Below the pieces are notes generated by a model, which was not told the DNA's origin, did no database searches, and saw only the letters and a program-made list of their open reading frames with translations. A program made the translations under genes and the position numbers. Source: an uncultured Clostridia bacterium (GTDB taxonomy: Bacteria; Bacillota; Clostridia; Oscillospirales; Acutalibacteraceae). From it: 64,000 nt of DNA. The DNA lies in the NCBI GenBank assembly GCA_947585745.1, contig CANPXF010000002.1:124001-188000 (forward strand), in the 5' to 3' direction. How positions within the stretch are numbered: the first letter of the stretch is position 1; each line of letters opens with the position of its first letter. Shown one piece after another: positions 43,845 through 53,631 of this stretch.

Positions 43845-44654
43845 TTAAATATTAAGAATTTTTTCGGCATTTTTGTGGAAAATAAGCTCTTTTTCCTCAT
43901 CTGAAATATTAATAGAATCCATAATTTCGACATTCTTTTTAAGCTCGCTCCACGGAAAATCGCTCGCGTATAGGATTTTATCCGCGCCGTGATTTTTGAT
44001 TATTCTTTCTATTTGTTCTTTTTTTGCCATATTTAAAATTACGGCAAGGTCAAAATAAACAGGCTGTCCGACAAGATATTTTTCAACATCGTCGTACATA
44101 TCAATTCCGCCCAAGTGAGCAAGAATAATTCTGGGTTGTACGTTTTTATTTTTGCCGTAAAGGCGGTCAAGAAGCTTTCTCGACTGCTTTGGCGGGCAAT
44201 GAACGTCGTCGGGATACGCCACATCAACGCCCGCGTGGATAGTTACATATAAATCAAGCTCGACCGCGGTTTTTATAAGCTCATAATATCTTTCATCCTC
44301 GATATACATTTCCTGATAATCGGGATGAAGCTTAATTCCTCTAAAGCCCGATGATTTAATAAACTTTAATTTTTCCTTTATATTTTCACATTCGGGGTGT
44401 ATTCCGCCGAACGAATAAATATTATCCATCTTATTTAATTCGAGGGCAAAACGGTTTACAGAATCAAATTGAGAGGGCTTTGTGCAAACAGGAAGGACAA
44501 GCGCTTTATCTGTTTTTGACGCTTTCATAGCATTTATAAGGCTGTCAAGCGTACCGTTTCCGTAAGAATCTATTCCGCCCTTTTCCATTAAATGAAGAAT
44601 TGTTTTTTCAGCAATTTTATCAGGGAAAACATGGGTATGAAAATCAATAATCAC
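43845..44654 (-). CDS. Amidohydrolase-family metal-dependent hydrolase
   Basis: The 269-residue TIM-barrel protein has the metal-binding MIIDFHTHVFP at its start, GFRGIKLHPDYQ, TIHAGVD, ILAHLGG and the late YASDFPWS, which together form the metal site of the amidohydrolase-2 family. Natural substrates in this family range from decarboxylated aromatic acids to lactones and cannot be told from sequence. It diverges from the iorAB operon. Confidence 0.82.
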   Translation of the reverse strand: MIIDFHTHVFPDKIAEKTILHLMEKGGIDSYGNGTLDSLINAMKASKTDKALVLPVCTKPSQFDSVNRFALELNKMDNIYSFGGIHPECENIKEKLKFIKSSGFRGIKLHPDYQEMYIEDERYYELIKTAVELDLYVTIHAGVDVAYPDDVHCPPKQSRKLLDRLYGKNKNVQPRIILAHLGGIDMYDDVEKYLVGQPVYFDLAVILNMAKKEQIERIIKNHGADKILYASDFPWSELKKNVEIMDSINISDEEKELIFHKNAEKILNI

Positions 44655-44746
44655 TTTTATTACCTCACATTCTTTTTCATATAATTATATAACCTTGAAG
44701 TTAAATATGCAATATAAATTTTAGAACAAACCTTGGGGGTTAATTT

Positions 44747-46495
44747 ATGTCAACAAAAAATAAAAAATTAATGATTGGAAACGAGGCTGTTTCCCGCGGA
44801 CTTTATGAAGGCGGAGTTAACGTTGTTTCAAGCTATCCGGGAACTCCCTCGACAGAGATTACCGAATTTATATCAAAATACGATGATGTTTACAGCGAAT
44901 GGGCTCCAAATGAAAAGGTGGCTATGGAGGTTGCTTTCGGAGCATCTCTTGCGGGAAAGAGAAGTTGCTGTTGTATGAAACATGTCGGGCTGAACGTGGC
45001 GGCCGACCCGCTGTTCACGCTTTCGTACACGGGAGTTACAGGCGGACTTGTTGTCTGCGTTGCGGACGACCCCGCTATGCATTCAAGCCAGAATGAACAG
45101 GACTCCCGCCATTATGCTGTCGCATCTAAAATTCCTATGCTTGAGCCCGCTGATTCCGAAGAAGCATATTTATTCGCAAAAAGCGCTTTTAAGCTTTCTG
45201 AGGAATACGATACTCCCGTTTTATTCAGAATGTGTACCCGAATGGCTCACTCCCAAAGCATTGTTGAAATCGGGCAAAGAGAAGATTTTAAAGGCTATGA
45301 GTACGAGAAAAAGCCTTGGAAATATATTATGACGCCGGGCAACGCCGTTAAACGCCACCCATTCGTTGAAGAACGGACAGAAAGGCTTACACAGCTTGCA
45401 GAAAACTGCGGGTACAACCGCGTTGAAATTGCTGATAATACAAAACTCGGAATTATCACGGCGGGAACTTGCTATCAATACATAAAAGAGGTATTCGGCG
45501 ACAGTGTGAGTATCCTTAAAATCGGTATGATTAATCCACTGCCTGTAAAATTAATAAAGGAATTCTCGGAAAAGGTAGACAGACTTGTCGTTGTCGAGGA
45601 GCTTGACCCGATTATTGAAACTCACTGCAATAATATCGGAGTTAAGGTTGAGGGTAAAAGCCTGTTTTCTAAAATCGGCGAGTTCAGCCAGCAGACAATA
45701 CGAGAGGTACTGCTAAACGAAAGCGCCGATACTGTTAAAACAGAAACTGAAATTCCCGTAAGGCCTCCCGTTATGTGTTCGGGATGTCCGCACAGAGGAA
45801 TGTATTACACGCTCGCTAAAAATAAAATTACCGTTCTCGGCGATATAGGATGTTATACATTAGGCTCCGCTCCCCCGCTTAACGCGCTCGACTCAACACT
45901 GTGTATGGGCGCGTCGGTCAGCGGACTTCACGGCTTTAACAAGGCGTCAAATAACGAAAATAAAACCGTATGCGTCATAGGCGACTCCACATTTATGCAC
46001 AGCGGTGTTACGGGTCTTATAAATATAGCTTATAATATGTCTAACTCAACTGTAATTGTCCTTGATAACTCAATTACAGGAATGACGGGACATCAGCAAA
46101 ACCCCACGACAGGCTACAATATCAAGGGTGACCCCGCAGGAAAAATTGACCTTGAAGCTCTGTGTCATTCAATCGGAATAAACAGAGTAAGAGTAGTTGA
46201 CCCGTATAATTTGGAGGAGTGTGATAAGGTCGTAAAAGAGGAGCTTTCGGCTGACGAGCCGTCTGTTATTATTTCGAGAAGACCTTGCGTGCTTTTAAAA
46301 TATGTAAAGCACGAAAAGCCTTTAATTGTTAACGGGGAAAAGTGCAGAGGCTGTAAAATGTGCTTAAAGCTCGGTTGTCCGTCAATCAGCTTCAAGGGCA
46401 AAAAAGCAGTCGTTGACGCAACGCAGTGCGTAGGATGCAACGTATGCTCACAATTATGTCCGTTCGGAGCAATTGAAAGAGAGGTGCAGGAATAA
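44747..46495 (+). CDS. iorA: Indolepyruvate:ferredoxin oxidoreductase, alpha subunit
   Basis: With IorB it oxidatively decarboxylates aryl pyruvates to aryl-acetyl-CoA, reducing ferredoxin. The 582 residues contain the pyrimidine domain SYPGTPSTEITEFI, the thiamine diphosphate domain (SGCPHRGMYY, GDIGCYTLG, GDSTFMHSG) and two C-terminal 4Fe-4S motifs (CRGCKMCLKLGCP and CVGCNVCSQLCP). GGGGG precedes the ATG. The stop overlaps the iorB start. Confidence 0.95.
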   Translation: MSTKNKKLMIGNEAVSRGLYEGGVNVVSSYPGTPSTEITEFISKYDDVYSEWAPNEKVAMEVAFGASLAGKRSCCCMKHVGLNVAADPLFTLSYTGVTGGLVVCVADDPAMHSSQNEQDSRHYAVASKIPMLEPADSEEAYLFAKSAFKLSEEYDTPVLFRMCTRMAHSQSIVEIGQREDFKGYEYEKKPWKYIMTPGNAVKRHPFVEERTERLTQLAENCGYNRVEIADNTKLGIITAGTCYQYIKEVFGDSVSILKIGMINPLPVKLIKEFSEKVDRLVVVEELDPIIETHCNNIGVKVEGKSLFSKIGEFSQQTIREVLLNESADTVKTETEIPVRPPVMCSGCPHRGMYYTLAKNKITVLGDIGCYTLGSAPPLNALDSTLCMGASVSGLHGFNKASNNENKTVCVIGDSTFMHSGVTGLINIAYNMSNSTVIVLDNSITGMTGHQQNPTTGYNIKGDPAGKIDLEALCHSIGINRVRVVDPYNLEECDKVVKEELSADEPSVIISRRPCVLLKYVKHEKPLIVNGEKCRGCKMCLKLGCPSISFKGKKAVVDATQCVGCNVCSQLCPFGAIEREVQE

Positions 46496-47073
46496 TGGCA
46501 GTTAGTTTAATGATAGTCGGAGTAGGCGGTCAGGGGAGCCTGCTTGCGAGCAAGCTTTTAGGAAATATATTAACCGCGGAGGGCTATGACGTAAAGGTTT
46601 CCGAGGTTCACGGAATGAGCCAGAGAGGCGGAAGCGTTGTTACATATGTTAAATTTGACGAGAAAAAGGTTTATTCACCTATTGTTACCGCAGGAGAGGC
46701 GGATTATATTATTTCATTTGAAAAGCTTGAGGCCGCAAGGTACGTTTCTTTCCTGAAAAAAGGCGGAAAAATTATTGTAAACGCACAGCAGATTGACCCT
46801 ATGCCCGTAATAATCGGCTCTGCTAAGTACCCTGACGATATATTGGACGAATTAAAGAACAAAGGTGTATTTGTCGATGAGACAGACGCCCTTTCACTCG
46901 CGGAGAAAGCTGGTTCATCAAAGGCTGTTAACATTGTACTGATGGGCAGACTTGCAAAATATCTTAACATTAAATATGACGAGTGGATAAACGCAATTGA
47001 AAATACTGTTAAGCCTAAATTTGTTGAACTTAATAAAAAGGCGTTTGAACTTGGATATAATTACGGAAAGTAA
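46495..47073 (+). CDS. iorB: Indolepyruvate:ferredoxin oxidoreductase, beta subunit
   Basis: This 192-residue gamma-domain protein starts MAVSLMIVGVGGQGSLLASK and includes SEVHGMSQRGGSVVTYV, the family signature. It pairs with IorA in a heterodimeric or higher complex in the cytosol. It overlaps iorA by one base and is followed by the CoA ligase, consistent with one pathway for aromatic amino acid fermentation. Confidence 0.95.
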   Translation: MAVSLMIVGVGGQGSLLASKLLGNILTAEGYDVKVSEVHGMSQRGGSVVTYVKFDEKKVYSPIVTAGEADYIISFEKLEAARYVSFLKKGGKIIVNAQQIDPMPVIIGSAKYPDDILDELKNKGVFVDETDALSLAEKAGSSKAVNIVLMGRLAKYLNIKYDEWINAIENTVKPKFVELNKKAFELGYNYGK

Positions 47074-47100
47074 TAATATATAGAAAACGGAGGTAAATCT

Positions 47101-48414
47101 ATGAGTAAATACTTTAGCCCGGAGGTTGAAACGGCTTCAAGAGAAGAGCTTGACAAGCTTCAGACCGAAAGACTTATCGAGCAGGTAAAGCACGTTTACG
47201 ATAACGTTCCGCTTTACCGCGAGAGAATGGATAAGCTGAAGGTTAAGCCCGAAGATATAAAATCTCTTGACGACCTAAAAAAGCTCCCATTCACGAGCAA
47301 ACAGGATTTAAGAGACACTTATCCGTACGGAATGTTTGCCGTTCCGATGTCCGAGGTTACGAGAATCCAAGCGTCAAGCGGTACTACGGGAAAACAGATA
47401 GTAGTAGGATATACAGACGACGACCTCGACGTCTGGGATACCTGTTGCGCGCGCCAGCTTGTTGCGGCAGGAGCGACAAAGGAAGACAAGGTTCACGTAT
47501 CATACGGATACGGTCTTTTTACGGGCGGTTTGGGACTTCACGGCGGTTCGCATAAGCTTGGATGTACGACAATTCCCGTTTCATCTGGAAACACAGCGCG
47601 TCAGCTGACTATTATGAAGGACTTCGGCTCGGATGTACTCGGCTGTACCCCGTCGTACGCTATGTATTTGGGCGAGAGCGCCGCGAAAGCAGGAATAGAC
47701 ACAAGCAAACTTCCTTTGAGAATAGGAATTTTCGGCGCTGAACCCTGGACAGAGGAAATGCGCCGAAACATTGAAAAAAGCCTTAACATCAAGGCGTACG
47801 ATATTTACGGACTGACCGAAATTTGCGGTCCGGGCGTAGCTTACGAATGCGCGGAGCAAAAGGGTATGCACGTTAACGAGGACCATTTTATAATTGAAAT
47901 TATCGACCCCGAAACGGGAGAGCCTAAGCCCGACGGCGAAAAGGGCGAGATTGTATTCTCCTGCCTGACTAAAAAAGCGTTCCCTCTTTTAAGATTCAGA
48001 ACAAAGGACATAGGCATTATTACCCACGAAAAATGCGCCTGCGGACGTACTTTTGTCAGAATGAGCAAACCGCTCGGACGTGTTGACGATATGCTTATAG
48101 TCAGAGGAGTTAATCTGTTCCCGAGTCAGATTGAGGCGGTTTTGCTTGGAATGAACCACTCTCCCAACTATCAGATTATTGTTGACAGAAGCGGTAGTCT
48201 TGACAGCATTGAGGTTGATATAGAAATGAACGAGGAGCATTTCTCGGACAAAACTTCCGATATAACCAAAATGGAGAGAGAGCTTGAAAACGAGTTTAAA
48301 TCAGCTTTGGGAATCACCCCGAAGGTTAAACTCGTATCGCCCGACACAATTCCCCGCTCCGAGGGAAAGGCTGTCAGAGTTGTTGATAAACGTAAAGTTT
48401 ACGAAGATAAATAA
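47101..48414 (+). CDS. paaK: Phenylacetate-CoA ligase
   Basis: The 437-residue AMP-forming ligase has the ATP loop QASSGTTGKQIVVGY, YDIYGLTEICGPG and the C-terminal KPLGRVDDMLIVRGVNLFPS. Acting in reverse of activation with iorAB it can conserve the aryl-acetyl-CoA bond energy or trap arylacetates. CGGAGG before the ATG is a good ribosome binding site. Confidence 0.94.
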   Translation: MSKYFSPEVETASREELDKLQTERLIEQVKHVYDNVPLYRERMDKLKVKPEDIKSLDDLKKLPFTSKQDLRDTYPYGMFAVPMSEVTRIQASSGTTGKQIVVGYTDDDLDVWDTCCARQLVAAGATKEDKVHVSYGYGLFTGGLGLHGGSHKLGCTTIPVSSGNTARQLTIMKDFGSDVLGCTPSYAMYLGESAAKAGIDTSKLPLRIGIFGAEPWTEEMRRNIEKSLNIKAYDIYGLTEICGPGVAYECAEQKGMHVNEDHFIIEIIDPETGEPKPDGEKGEIVFSCLTKKAFPLLRFRTKDIGIITHEKCACGRTFVRMSKPLGRVDDMLIVRGVNLFPSQIEAVLLGMNHSPNYQIIVDRSGSLDSIEVDIEMNEEHFSDKTSDITKMERELENEFKSALGITPKVKLVSPDTIPRSEGKAVRVVDKRKVYEDK

Positions 48415-48436
48415 TTTTGAGAAAGGAAAGATTATT

Positions 48437-48865
48437 ATGATTAAACAAATATCCATTTTTGCTTCAAATGAACCCGGTCAGATTATTAAAGTTACTGACG
48501 CGCTTTCCTCTCAAGGTATTGATATTCGGGCTATGTGCGTTGCAGATACGCAGGATTTCGGTATTATACGCCTAATTGTCAGCGACACAAGAAAAGCCAA
48601 GGAGGCGCTTTCAAGCCATAAATGCGTAGTTTCTACAACTGACGTTTTGGGAGTTAAAATTCCCGATAAAACGGGAGCAACAAAAAAACCTCTGGAGTTA
48701 CTCGCAAATAACGGTATAAACATAGACTATATGTACGCGTTTATAACAGTTTCAAAAGAATTTGCTTATCTCGTGCTTAGAGTTCAGGATACGGAAAACG
48801 CGGAGAAAATTCTTGCGCAGGCTGGCATTGAGCTTTTAACACAAGAAGAAGTTGAAAATCTGTAA
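48437..48865 (+). CDS. Tandem ACT-domain protein
   Basis: The 142 residues hold two ACT domains (MIKQISIFASNEPGQIIKVT and NGINIDYMYAFITVSKEFAY), small amino-acid-binding modules. GAAAGGAAAG precedes the ATG at 48437; the longer frame starting inside paaK is rejected. It is commonly found after iorAB-paaK and may sense aromatic amino acids for the pathway. Confidence 0.85.
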   Translation: MIKQISIFASNEPGQIIKVTDALSSQGIDIRAMCVADTQDFGIIRLIVSDTRKAKEALSSHKCVVSTTDVLGVKIPDKTGATKKPLELLANNGINIDYMYAFITVSKEFAYLVLRVQDTENAEKILAQAGIELLTQEEVENL

Positions 48866-48886
48866 ACGTCTAAAAATTCAAAAACA

Positions 48887-48929
48887 AAAATCCTCATAGA
48901 GATAGTTCAATCTCTATGAGGATTTTTTA
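48887..48929. terminator. Bidirectional terminator between ACT gene and dnaE
   Basis: AAATCCTCATAGAGAT and ATCTCTATGAGGATTT form a 16-bp stem over AGTTCA, with A- and T-runs on either side. Confidence 0.85.
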
Positions 48930-51900
48930 TTTAACAACAACATTATTCTCGCCAAGCTGATATTTAAGCTCTTTTATCATTACATCATTAAGGCTTACCC
49001 ACATATTTTCGGGAGCGATAAAATTCTTACCGCTTTCAGTCAAACAGAATACAACGGGAGTTCTGCCTCCAAAAATATCTATTACTCTGAACGCCTTTTT
49101 ATAAAGCCTGCCGTCAAGACTGTCTATACGAAGATAAAGTCTTTGTTGTTTTTCGAGTTTTCTCTGATTTCGTGATTCGCCCGGAGCCTTAGGAATATTA
49201 TTTTTGTCAACCGTTCTTATTTCGTTACAGATTATTTTCGGCTCTTCGTCCTCCTTTAAGCTTACGGTGCCAAAAATCTCCACAACATTTCCCTGTGAAA
49301 GAAGTCCTCCGTATTTTGAGAAAACATCGGGAAAAACAATCGCCTCAGCAAATCCAAAACGGTCCTCCACGGTAACAAAAGCCATCATACGGTTATTTTT
49401 TGTTACCTGATTTTTAAGCTTGGATACTATGCACACAATGTGAACGGAGCTGTTATCCTTATAGATTCTGTTATCCTGATTTATAATATCCCCGATTTTA
49501 TCACATTTAACAGCATTTATAAAATCTTCGTATTCGTCTATCGGGTGACCGCTGAGATACATTCCCGCAACTTCGTTTTCCATAAATAAAAGCTCGTCTT
49601 TTGAAAACTCGGGTAAATTAGGAATTTTGGGTTCCGCGGAAGAGGGCGCGCTTTCCCCCGCCATATCAAAGAAAGACATCTGACCTCTGACATTTTTCTT
49701 GGTTTCATATTCGAGGTCGGAAATAACAGATTTGCTCATTGTAAGCATCTGACGGCGGTTAAGTCCGAGAGTGTCAAGCGCTCCGCATTTTATAAGACTT
49801 TCTATCGCGCGGATATTCATAGATTTACCGTAAACACGCTTGCAAAAGTCGTAAAAGCTTTTATATTTTCCAAGCTTTCGCTGTTCAATAATTGTATCTA
49901 TAAACTGTTTTCCCAAATTTTTTATGGCGAGAAGACCATATCTTATATTGTTTCCCGAAGCGGTAAAGCCGTAGGAGCTTGAATTTACATCAGGCGGTAA
50001 AACCTGAATTTTAAGATTGTGGCACTCCGCAATATAAACGGCAAGCTTATTTTGATTATCTAAAACGCTTGATAACAGCGACGCCATATACTGCCTTGGA
50101 TAATGACATTTAAGCCACGCTGTCTGAAAGCTGACCTTAGCGTAGGCGGTAGCGTGCGATTTGTTGAACGCGTAGGACGCAAAGCTTTCCATTTCATCAT
50201 AAATTGATTCGGCAGTTTTGCGGTCTATACCTCTGCGCAGGCATCCCTCAACAATAACATTTCCGTCATCATCTGAAAGTCCTTCGATAAAAATTTTACG
50301 TTCTCTCTCCATAACGTCGTGCTTTTTCTTGCTCATTGCACGGCGTACAATATCCGCGCGGCCGAGAGAGTAACCCGCAAGCTTTCTAAAAATCTGCATT
50401 ACCTGCTCCTGGTAGACAATACAGCCGTAGGTTACATCTAAAATATCCTCAAGCATCGGATGCTTATAACGTATATGCGATGAATTATGGCGACAGTCAA
50501 TATATGTCGGAATACTGTCCATAGGGCCGGGGCGGTACAGGGATATAACCGCGATTAAATCCTCAAAGCAATCGGGTTTAAGCTGTGTAAGAACATTTCT
50601 CATACCCTGCGATTCAAACTGAAACACTCCCTCGCTGTTTCCTGATGACATCATTTTATATACGTCAGGGTCGCTCTCGCTTATTTCATCAAGGCTGAAG
50701 TCGGGATTTGATTCCCTAATCATCTTTACCGTATCGTCAATAACGGTCAAATTTCTAAGACCGAGAAAGTCCATTTTAAGAAGCCCCAGCTCCTCCAAAG
50801 TGGTCATTGTAAACTGGGTTACTATGTTTCCGTCGTTAGACGAAAGCGGAACATAATCGGAAACGGGATTTTCCGTAATAACAACTCCCGCGGCGTGCAT
50901 TGTAGCGTGGCGAGGCATACCCTCCAATTGCAAGGCTATATCTATAATATTTTTTGTTTGGGTGTCGGTATCGTACAGATTTTTAAGCTCCGAAGAAATT
51001 TTAAGCGCCTTTTCAATCGTCATATTCAATTCAAACGGAACAAGCTTAGCGATACGGTCAACCGTACTGTACGGAACCGCCAAGGCTCTTCCTACATCAC
51101 GAATTGAGCCTCTCGCCGCCATTGTACCAAAGGCAATAATCTGGGCGACATGGTCACTGCCGTACTTTTTAATTACATATTCTATAACTTCTTCACGGCG
51201 TTTTTTGCAAAAATCAATATCAAAATCAGGCATACTGACACGTTCAGGGTTTAAAAAACGCTCAAAAAGAAGATTGTACTTTATCGGGTCAACGTCAGTA
51301 ATTCCGATACAATAAGCGCAAAGCGAGCCTGCGCCCGAACCACGTCCCGGACCGACGGGGATATCGGAGCGTTTGGCAAACTGAACAAAATCATTGACTA
51401 TTAAGTAATAATCAACAAAACCCATACGGTTTATTGTGGAAAGCTCGTATTCGAGCCTGTCGGTCAATGTTTTATCGGGACTTTCACCGTAATGCCTGTA
51501 CAATCCCTTATAACACTCGTTTCTGAAATATTCAAAATGGTCGACTCCCTCGGGCAAATCAAAATGAGGAAGCTTTCTTACGCCAAACTCAAATTCAACA
51601 TTACATCTGTCGGCTATTTTTTGGGTATTGTCAAAAGCCTTTTGATTATCCTTAAACAACGCACGCATTTCTTCTTCGGATTTTAAATAAAACTCATCCG
51701 TTTTAAATTCCATTCTGTTGTCGTCGTTAATTGTTTTGTTCGTCTGAATACAAAGAAGAATACTGTGGGTTTTTGCGTCTGATTTCTTTATATAGTGCGA
51801 GTCGTTTGTTACGACAAGCTCAGCGCCTATTTCCTCGGAAATACGAATTAAATCGGGATTGATTCTCAGCTGTTCCTCAATTCCGTGATTTTGAAGTTCT

Positions 51901-52415
51901 ATAAAAAAATTGCTCTTGCCGAATATTTTCTGATAATAAAGCGCCTTATCCCTCGCGCTGTTATAGTCGCCTTTTAAAAGCTTTTGCGGAATTTCTCCCG
52001 CAAGGCAGGCGGAAAGAGAAATCAATCCCTCGTGATATTTTTCAAGGAGCTCGTCGTCAATTCTCGGTTTATTGTAAAAGCCCTCGGTAAATCCGCAGGA
52101 AACAAGCTTGATGAGGTTTTGATAACCGATATTATTTTCACAAAGAAGCACCATATGGTAATACTCCTTATCGTATGCCGCAACCTTATCAAACCTTGTT
52201 CTCGGCGCGACGTAAACCTCACAGCCGATAATAGGTTTTATCCCTTCCTTTTTACACGCACGGTAGAAATCCACAGCGCCGTACATAACGCCGTGGTCTG
52301 TAATTGCGAGCGCGGTCTGCCCCATTTCTTTCGCTCTTTTCGGAAGCTCTTTTATCCTGCAGGCTCCGTCAAGCAGACTGTATTCGCTATGAACGTGTAA
52401 ATGAACAAATGACAT
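48927..52415 (-). CDS. dnaE: DNA polymerase III, alpha subunit
   Basis: The 1162-residue C-family polymerase begins with the PHP domain (FVHLHVHSEYSLLDGACRI, AITDHGVMYG) and contains the catalytic aspartates of PDFDIDFC, the GRGSGAGSL block, a helix-hairpin-helix region, and a C-terminal OB fold. It lacks an inserted proofreading exonuclease, so it is DnaE, not PolC. GGAG precedes the ATG. It is the last gene of the nusB-tsaD-like-xseA-dnaE run. Confidence 0.96.
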   Translation of the reverse strand: MSFVHLHVHSEYSLLDGACRIKELPKRAKEMGQTALAITDHGVMYGAVDFYRACKKEGIKPIIGCEVYVAPRTRFDKVAAYDKEYYHMVLLCENNIGYQNLIKLVSCGFTEGFYNKPRIDDELLEKYHEGLISLSACLAGEIPQKLLKGDYNSARDKALYYQKIFGKSNFFIELQNHGIEEQLRINPDLIRISEEIGAELVVTNDSHYIKKSDAKTHSILLCIQTNKTINDDNRMEFKTDEFYLKSEEEMRALFKDNQKAFDNTQKIADRCNVEFEFGVRKLPHFDLPEGVDHFEYFRNECYKGLYRHYGESPDKTLTDRLEYELSTINRMGFVDYYLIVNDFVQFAKRSDIPVGPGRGSGAGSLCAYCIGITDVDPIKYNLLFERFLNPERVSMPDFDIDFCKKRREEVIEYVIKKYGSDHVAQIIAFGTMAARGSIRDVGRALAVPYSTVDRIAKLVPFELNMTIEKALKISSELKNLYDTDTQTKNIIDIALQLEGMPRHATMHAAGVVITENPVSDYVPLSSNDGNIVTQFTMTTLEELGLLKMDFLGLRNLTVIDDTVKMIRESNPDFSLDEISESDPDVYKMMSSGNSEGVFQFESQGMRNVLTQLKPDCFEDLIAVISLYRPGPMDSIPTYIDCRHNSSHIRYKHPMLEDILDVTYGCIVYQEQVMQIFRKLAGYSLGRADIVRRAMSKKKHDVMERERKIFIEGLSDDDGNVIVEGCLRRGIDRKTAESIYDEMESFASYAFNKSHATAYAKVSFQTAWLKCHYPRQYMASLLSSVLDNQNKLAVYIAECHNLKIQVLPPDVNSSSYGFTASGNNIRYGLLAIKNLGKQFIDTIIEQRKLGKYKSFYDFCKRVYGKSMNIRAIESLIKCGALDTLGLNRRQMLTMSKSVISDLEYETKKNVRGQMSFFDMAGESAPSSAEPKIPNLPEFSKDELLFMENEVAGMYLSGHPIDEYEDFINAVKCDKIGDIINQDNRIYKDNSSVHIVCIVSKLKNQVTKNNRMMAFVTVEDRFGFAEAIVFPDVFSKYGGLLSQGNVVEIFGTVSLKEDEEPKIICNEIRTVDKNNIPKAPGESRNQRKLEKQQRLYLRIDSLDGRLYKKAFRVIDIFGGRTPVVFCLTESGKNFIAPENMWVSLNDVMIKELKYQLGENNVVVK

Positions 52416-52416
52416 A

Positions 52417-53631
52417 TCAATTCTCCAAAACTTTAGTGTTTACCGTCCCGTCTTTTAAGGTTAGTTTTAGTATATCGTCTGTTTTTAATTCTTTAATAGA
52501 ATTAATTGTTTTGCCGTCCTTCTCGGCTATACCGTATCCGCGCCTAAGAACGGACACGGGATTTAAAGCCTCAAGCTTTGCGCCGATAGATTTTATAAGC
52601 TCCGATTTCTCTAAATATGCCCGATTTACGGAAACCTCAAATCTTTTTGAAAGTCCGTCAAGATTTTTGCTAATTGCAAGCAGATTTTTTTCGGGAGAAT
52701 TTTCAGATAACAGGGTTTTCTTTTCCGAAAGAGAGGCTTTTAATTTTGAAATTTTACTGTCTATGATAGAGGAAATATACTGTCTTTGAGAATTATAATA
52801 AGCAATCAATTCTTTTTTATCGGGAACCGCAAGCTCCGCCGCCGCTGAAGGAGTAGGAGCGCGTAAATCCGAAACAAAATCACAAATCGTAAAATCAGTT
52901 TCGTGGCCTACGGCGGAAATTACGGGAATATTTGAGGCATAAATCGCATAGGCGAGATTTTCATCGTTAAACGCCCACAAATCCTCAATCGAACCTCCCC
53001 CTCGTCCGATAATTATAACATCGGCGAGGTCATATTCATTAAAAAGATTTACAGCGTTAATAAGCTGAGCGGGAGCCTGCGCACCCTGAACGAGAACAGG
53101 ACAAAGCACGATATCAACGCTCGGAAAACGTCTTGTCAAAATATTCCTTATATCCTGAACCGCCGCTCCCGTTGGAGATGTTATCACTCCAACTGTTCGC
53201 GGAAATCTCGGAATGGGCTTTTTGTGCTCGTCAGAGAAAATTCCTTTCTCCTCAAGTTTCTTTTTAAGCTGTTCAAACGCCAAAGTCAGAGCGCCGATAC
53301 CGTCGGGCTGCATATCCTCAACATAAATCTGATAATTACCTGTCGGCTCATACAGCGACACCCTGCAAAGCGCAATTACTTTCATTCCCTCTTCGGGCTT
53401 GAATTTTAAATTTCTTGCGTTTCCCGCAAACATAACCGCTCTTACAACAGAATTTTTGTCCTTTAGGGAAAAGTAGATATGACCGCTTTTGTAGTGGTCC
53501 GTTAAATTGCTTATCTCACCTGTCAGAAAAACGCTTGAAAGATGAGGGTCGTTATCAAGAAGCGATTTTACATAATAATTGAGTTGAGAAACGGATATTA
53601 TACGCGGTTTTGTAAACTCAGGATTTATCAT
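52417..53631 (-). CDS. xseA: Exodeoxyribonuclease VII, large subunit
   Basis: The 404 residues comprise an N-terminal OB fold (VFLTGEISNLTDHYKSGHIY), the catalytic core with GVITSPTGAAVQDI, IGRGGGSIEDLWAFNDE and SAVGHETDFTICDFVSD, and a coiled-coil tail. It degrades single-stranded DNA together with XseB, which is not next to it here. It overlaps the tsaD-like gene by 14 bases. Confidence 0.95.
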   Translation of the reverse strand: MINPEFTKPRIISVSQLNYYVKSLLDNDPHLSSVFLTGEISNLTDHYKSGHIYFSLKDKNSVVRAVMFAGNARNLKFKPEEGMKVIALCRVSLYEPTGNYQIYVEDMQPDGIGALTLAFEQLKKKLEEKGIFSDEHKKPIPRFPRTVGVITSPTGAAVQDIRNILTRRFPSVDIVLCPVLVQGAQAPAQLINAVNLFNEYDLADVIIIGRGGGSIEDLWAFNDENLAYAIYASNIPVISAVGHETDFTICDFVSDLRAPTPSAAAELAVPDKKELIAYYNSQRQYISSIIDSKISKLKASLSEKKTLLSENSPEKNLLAISKNLDGLSKRFEVSVNRAYLEKSELIKSIGAKLEALNPVSVLRRGYGIAEKDGKTINSIKELKTDDILKLTLKDGTVNTKVLEN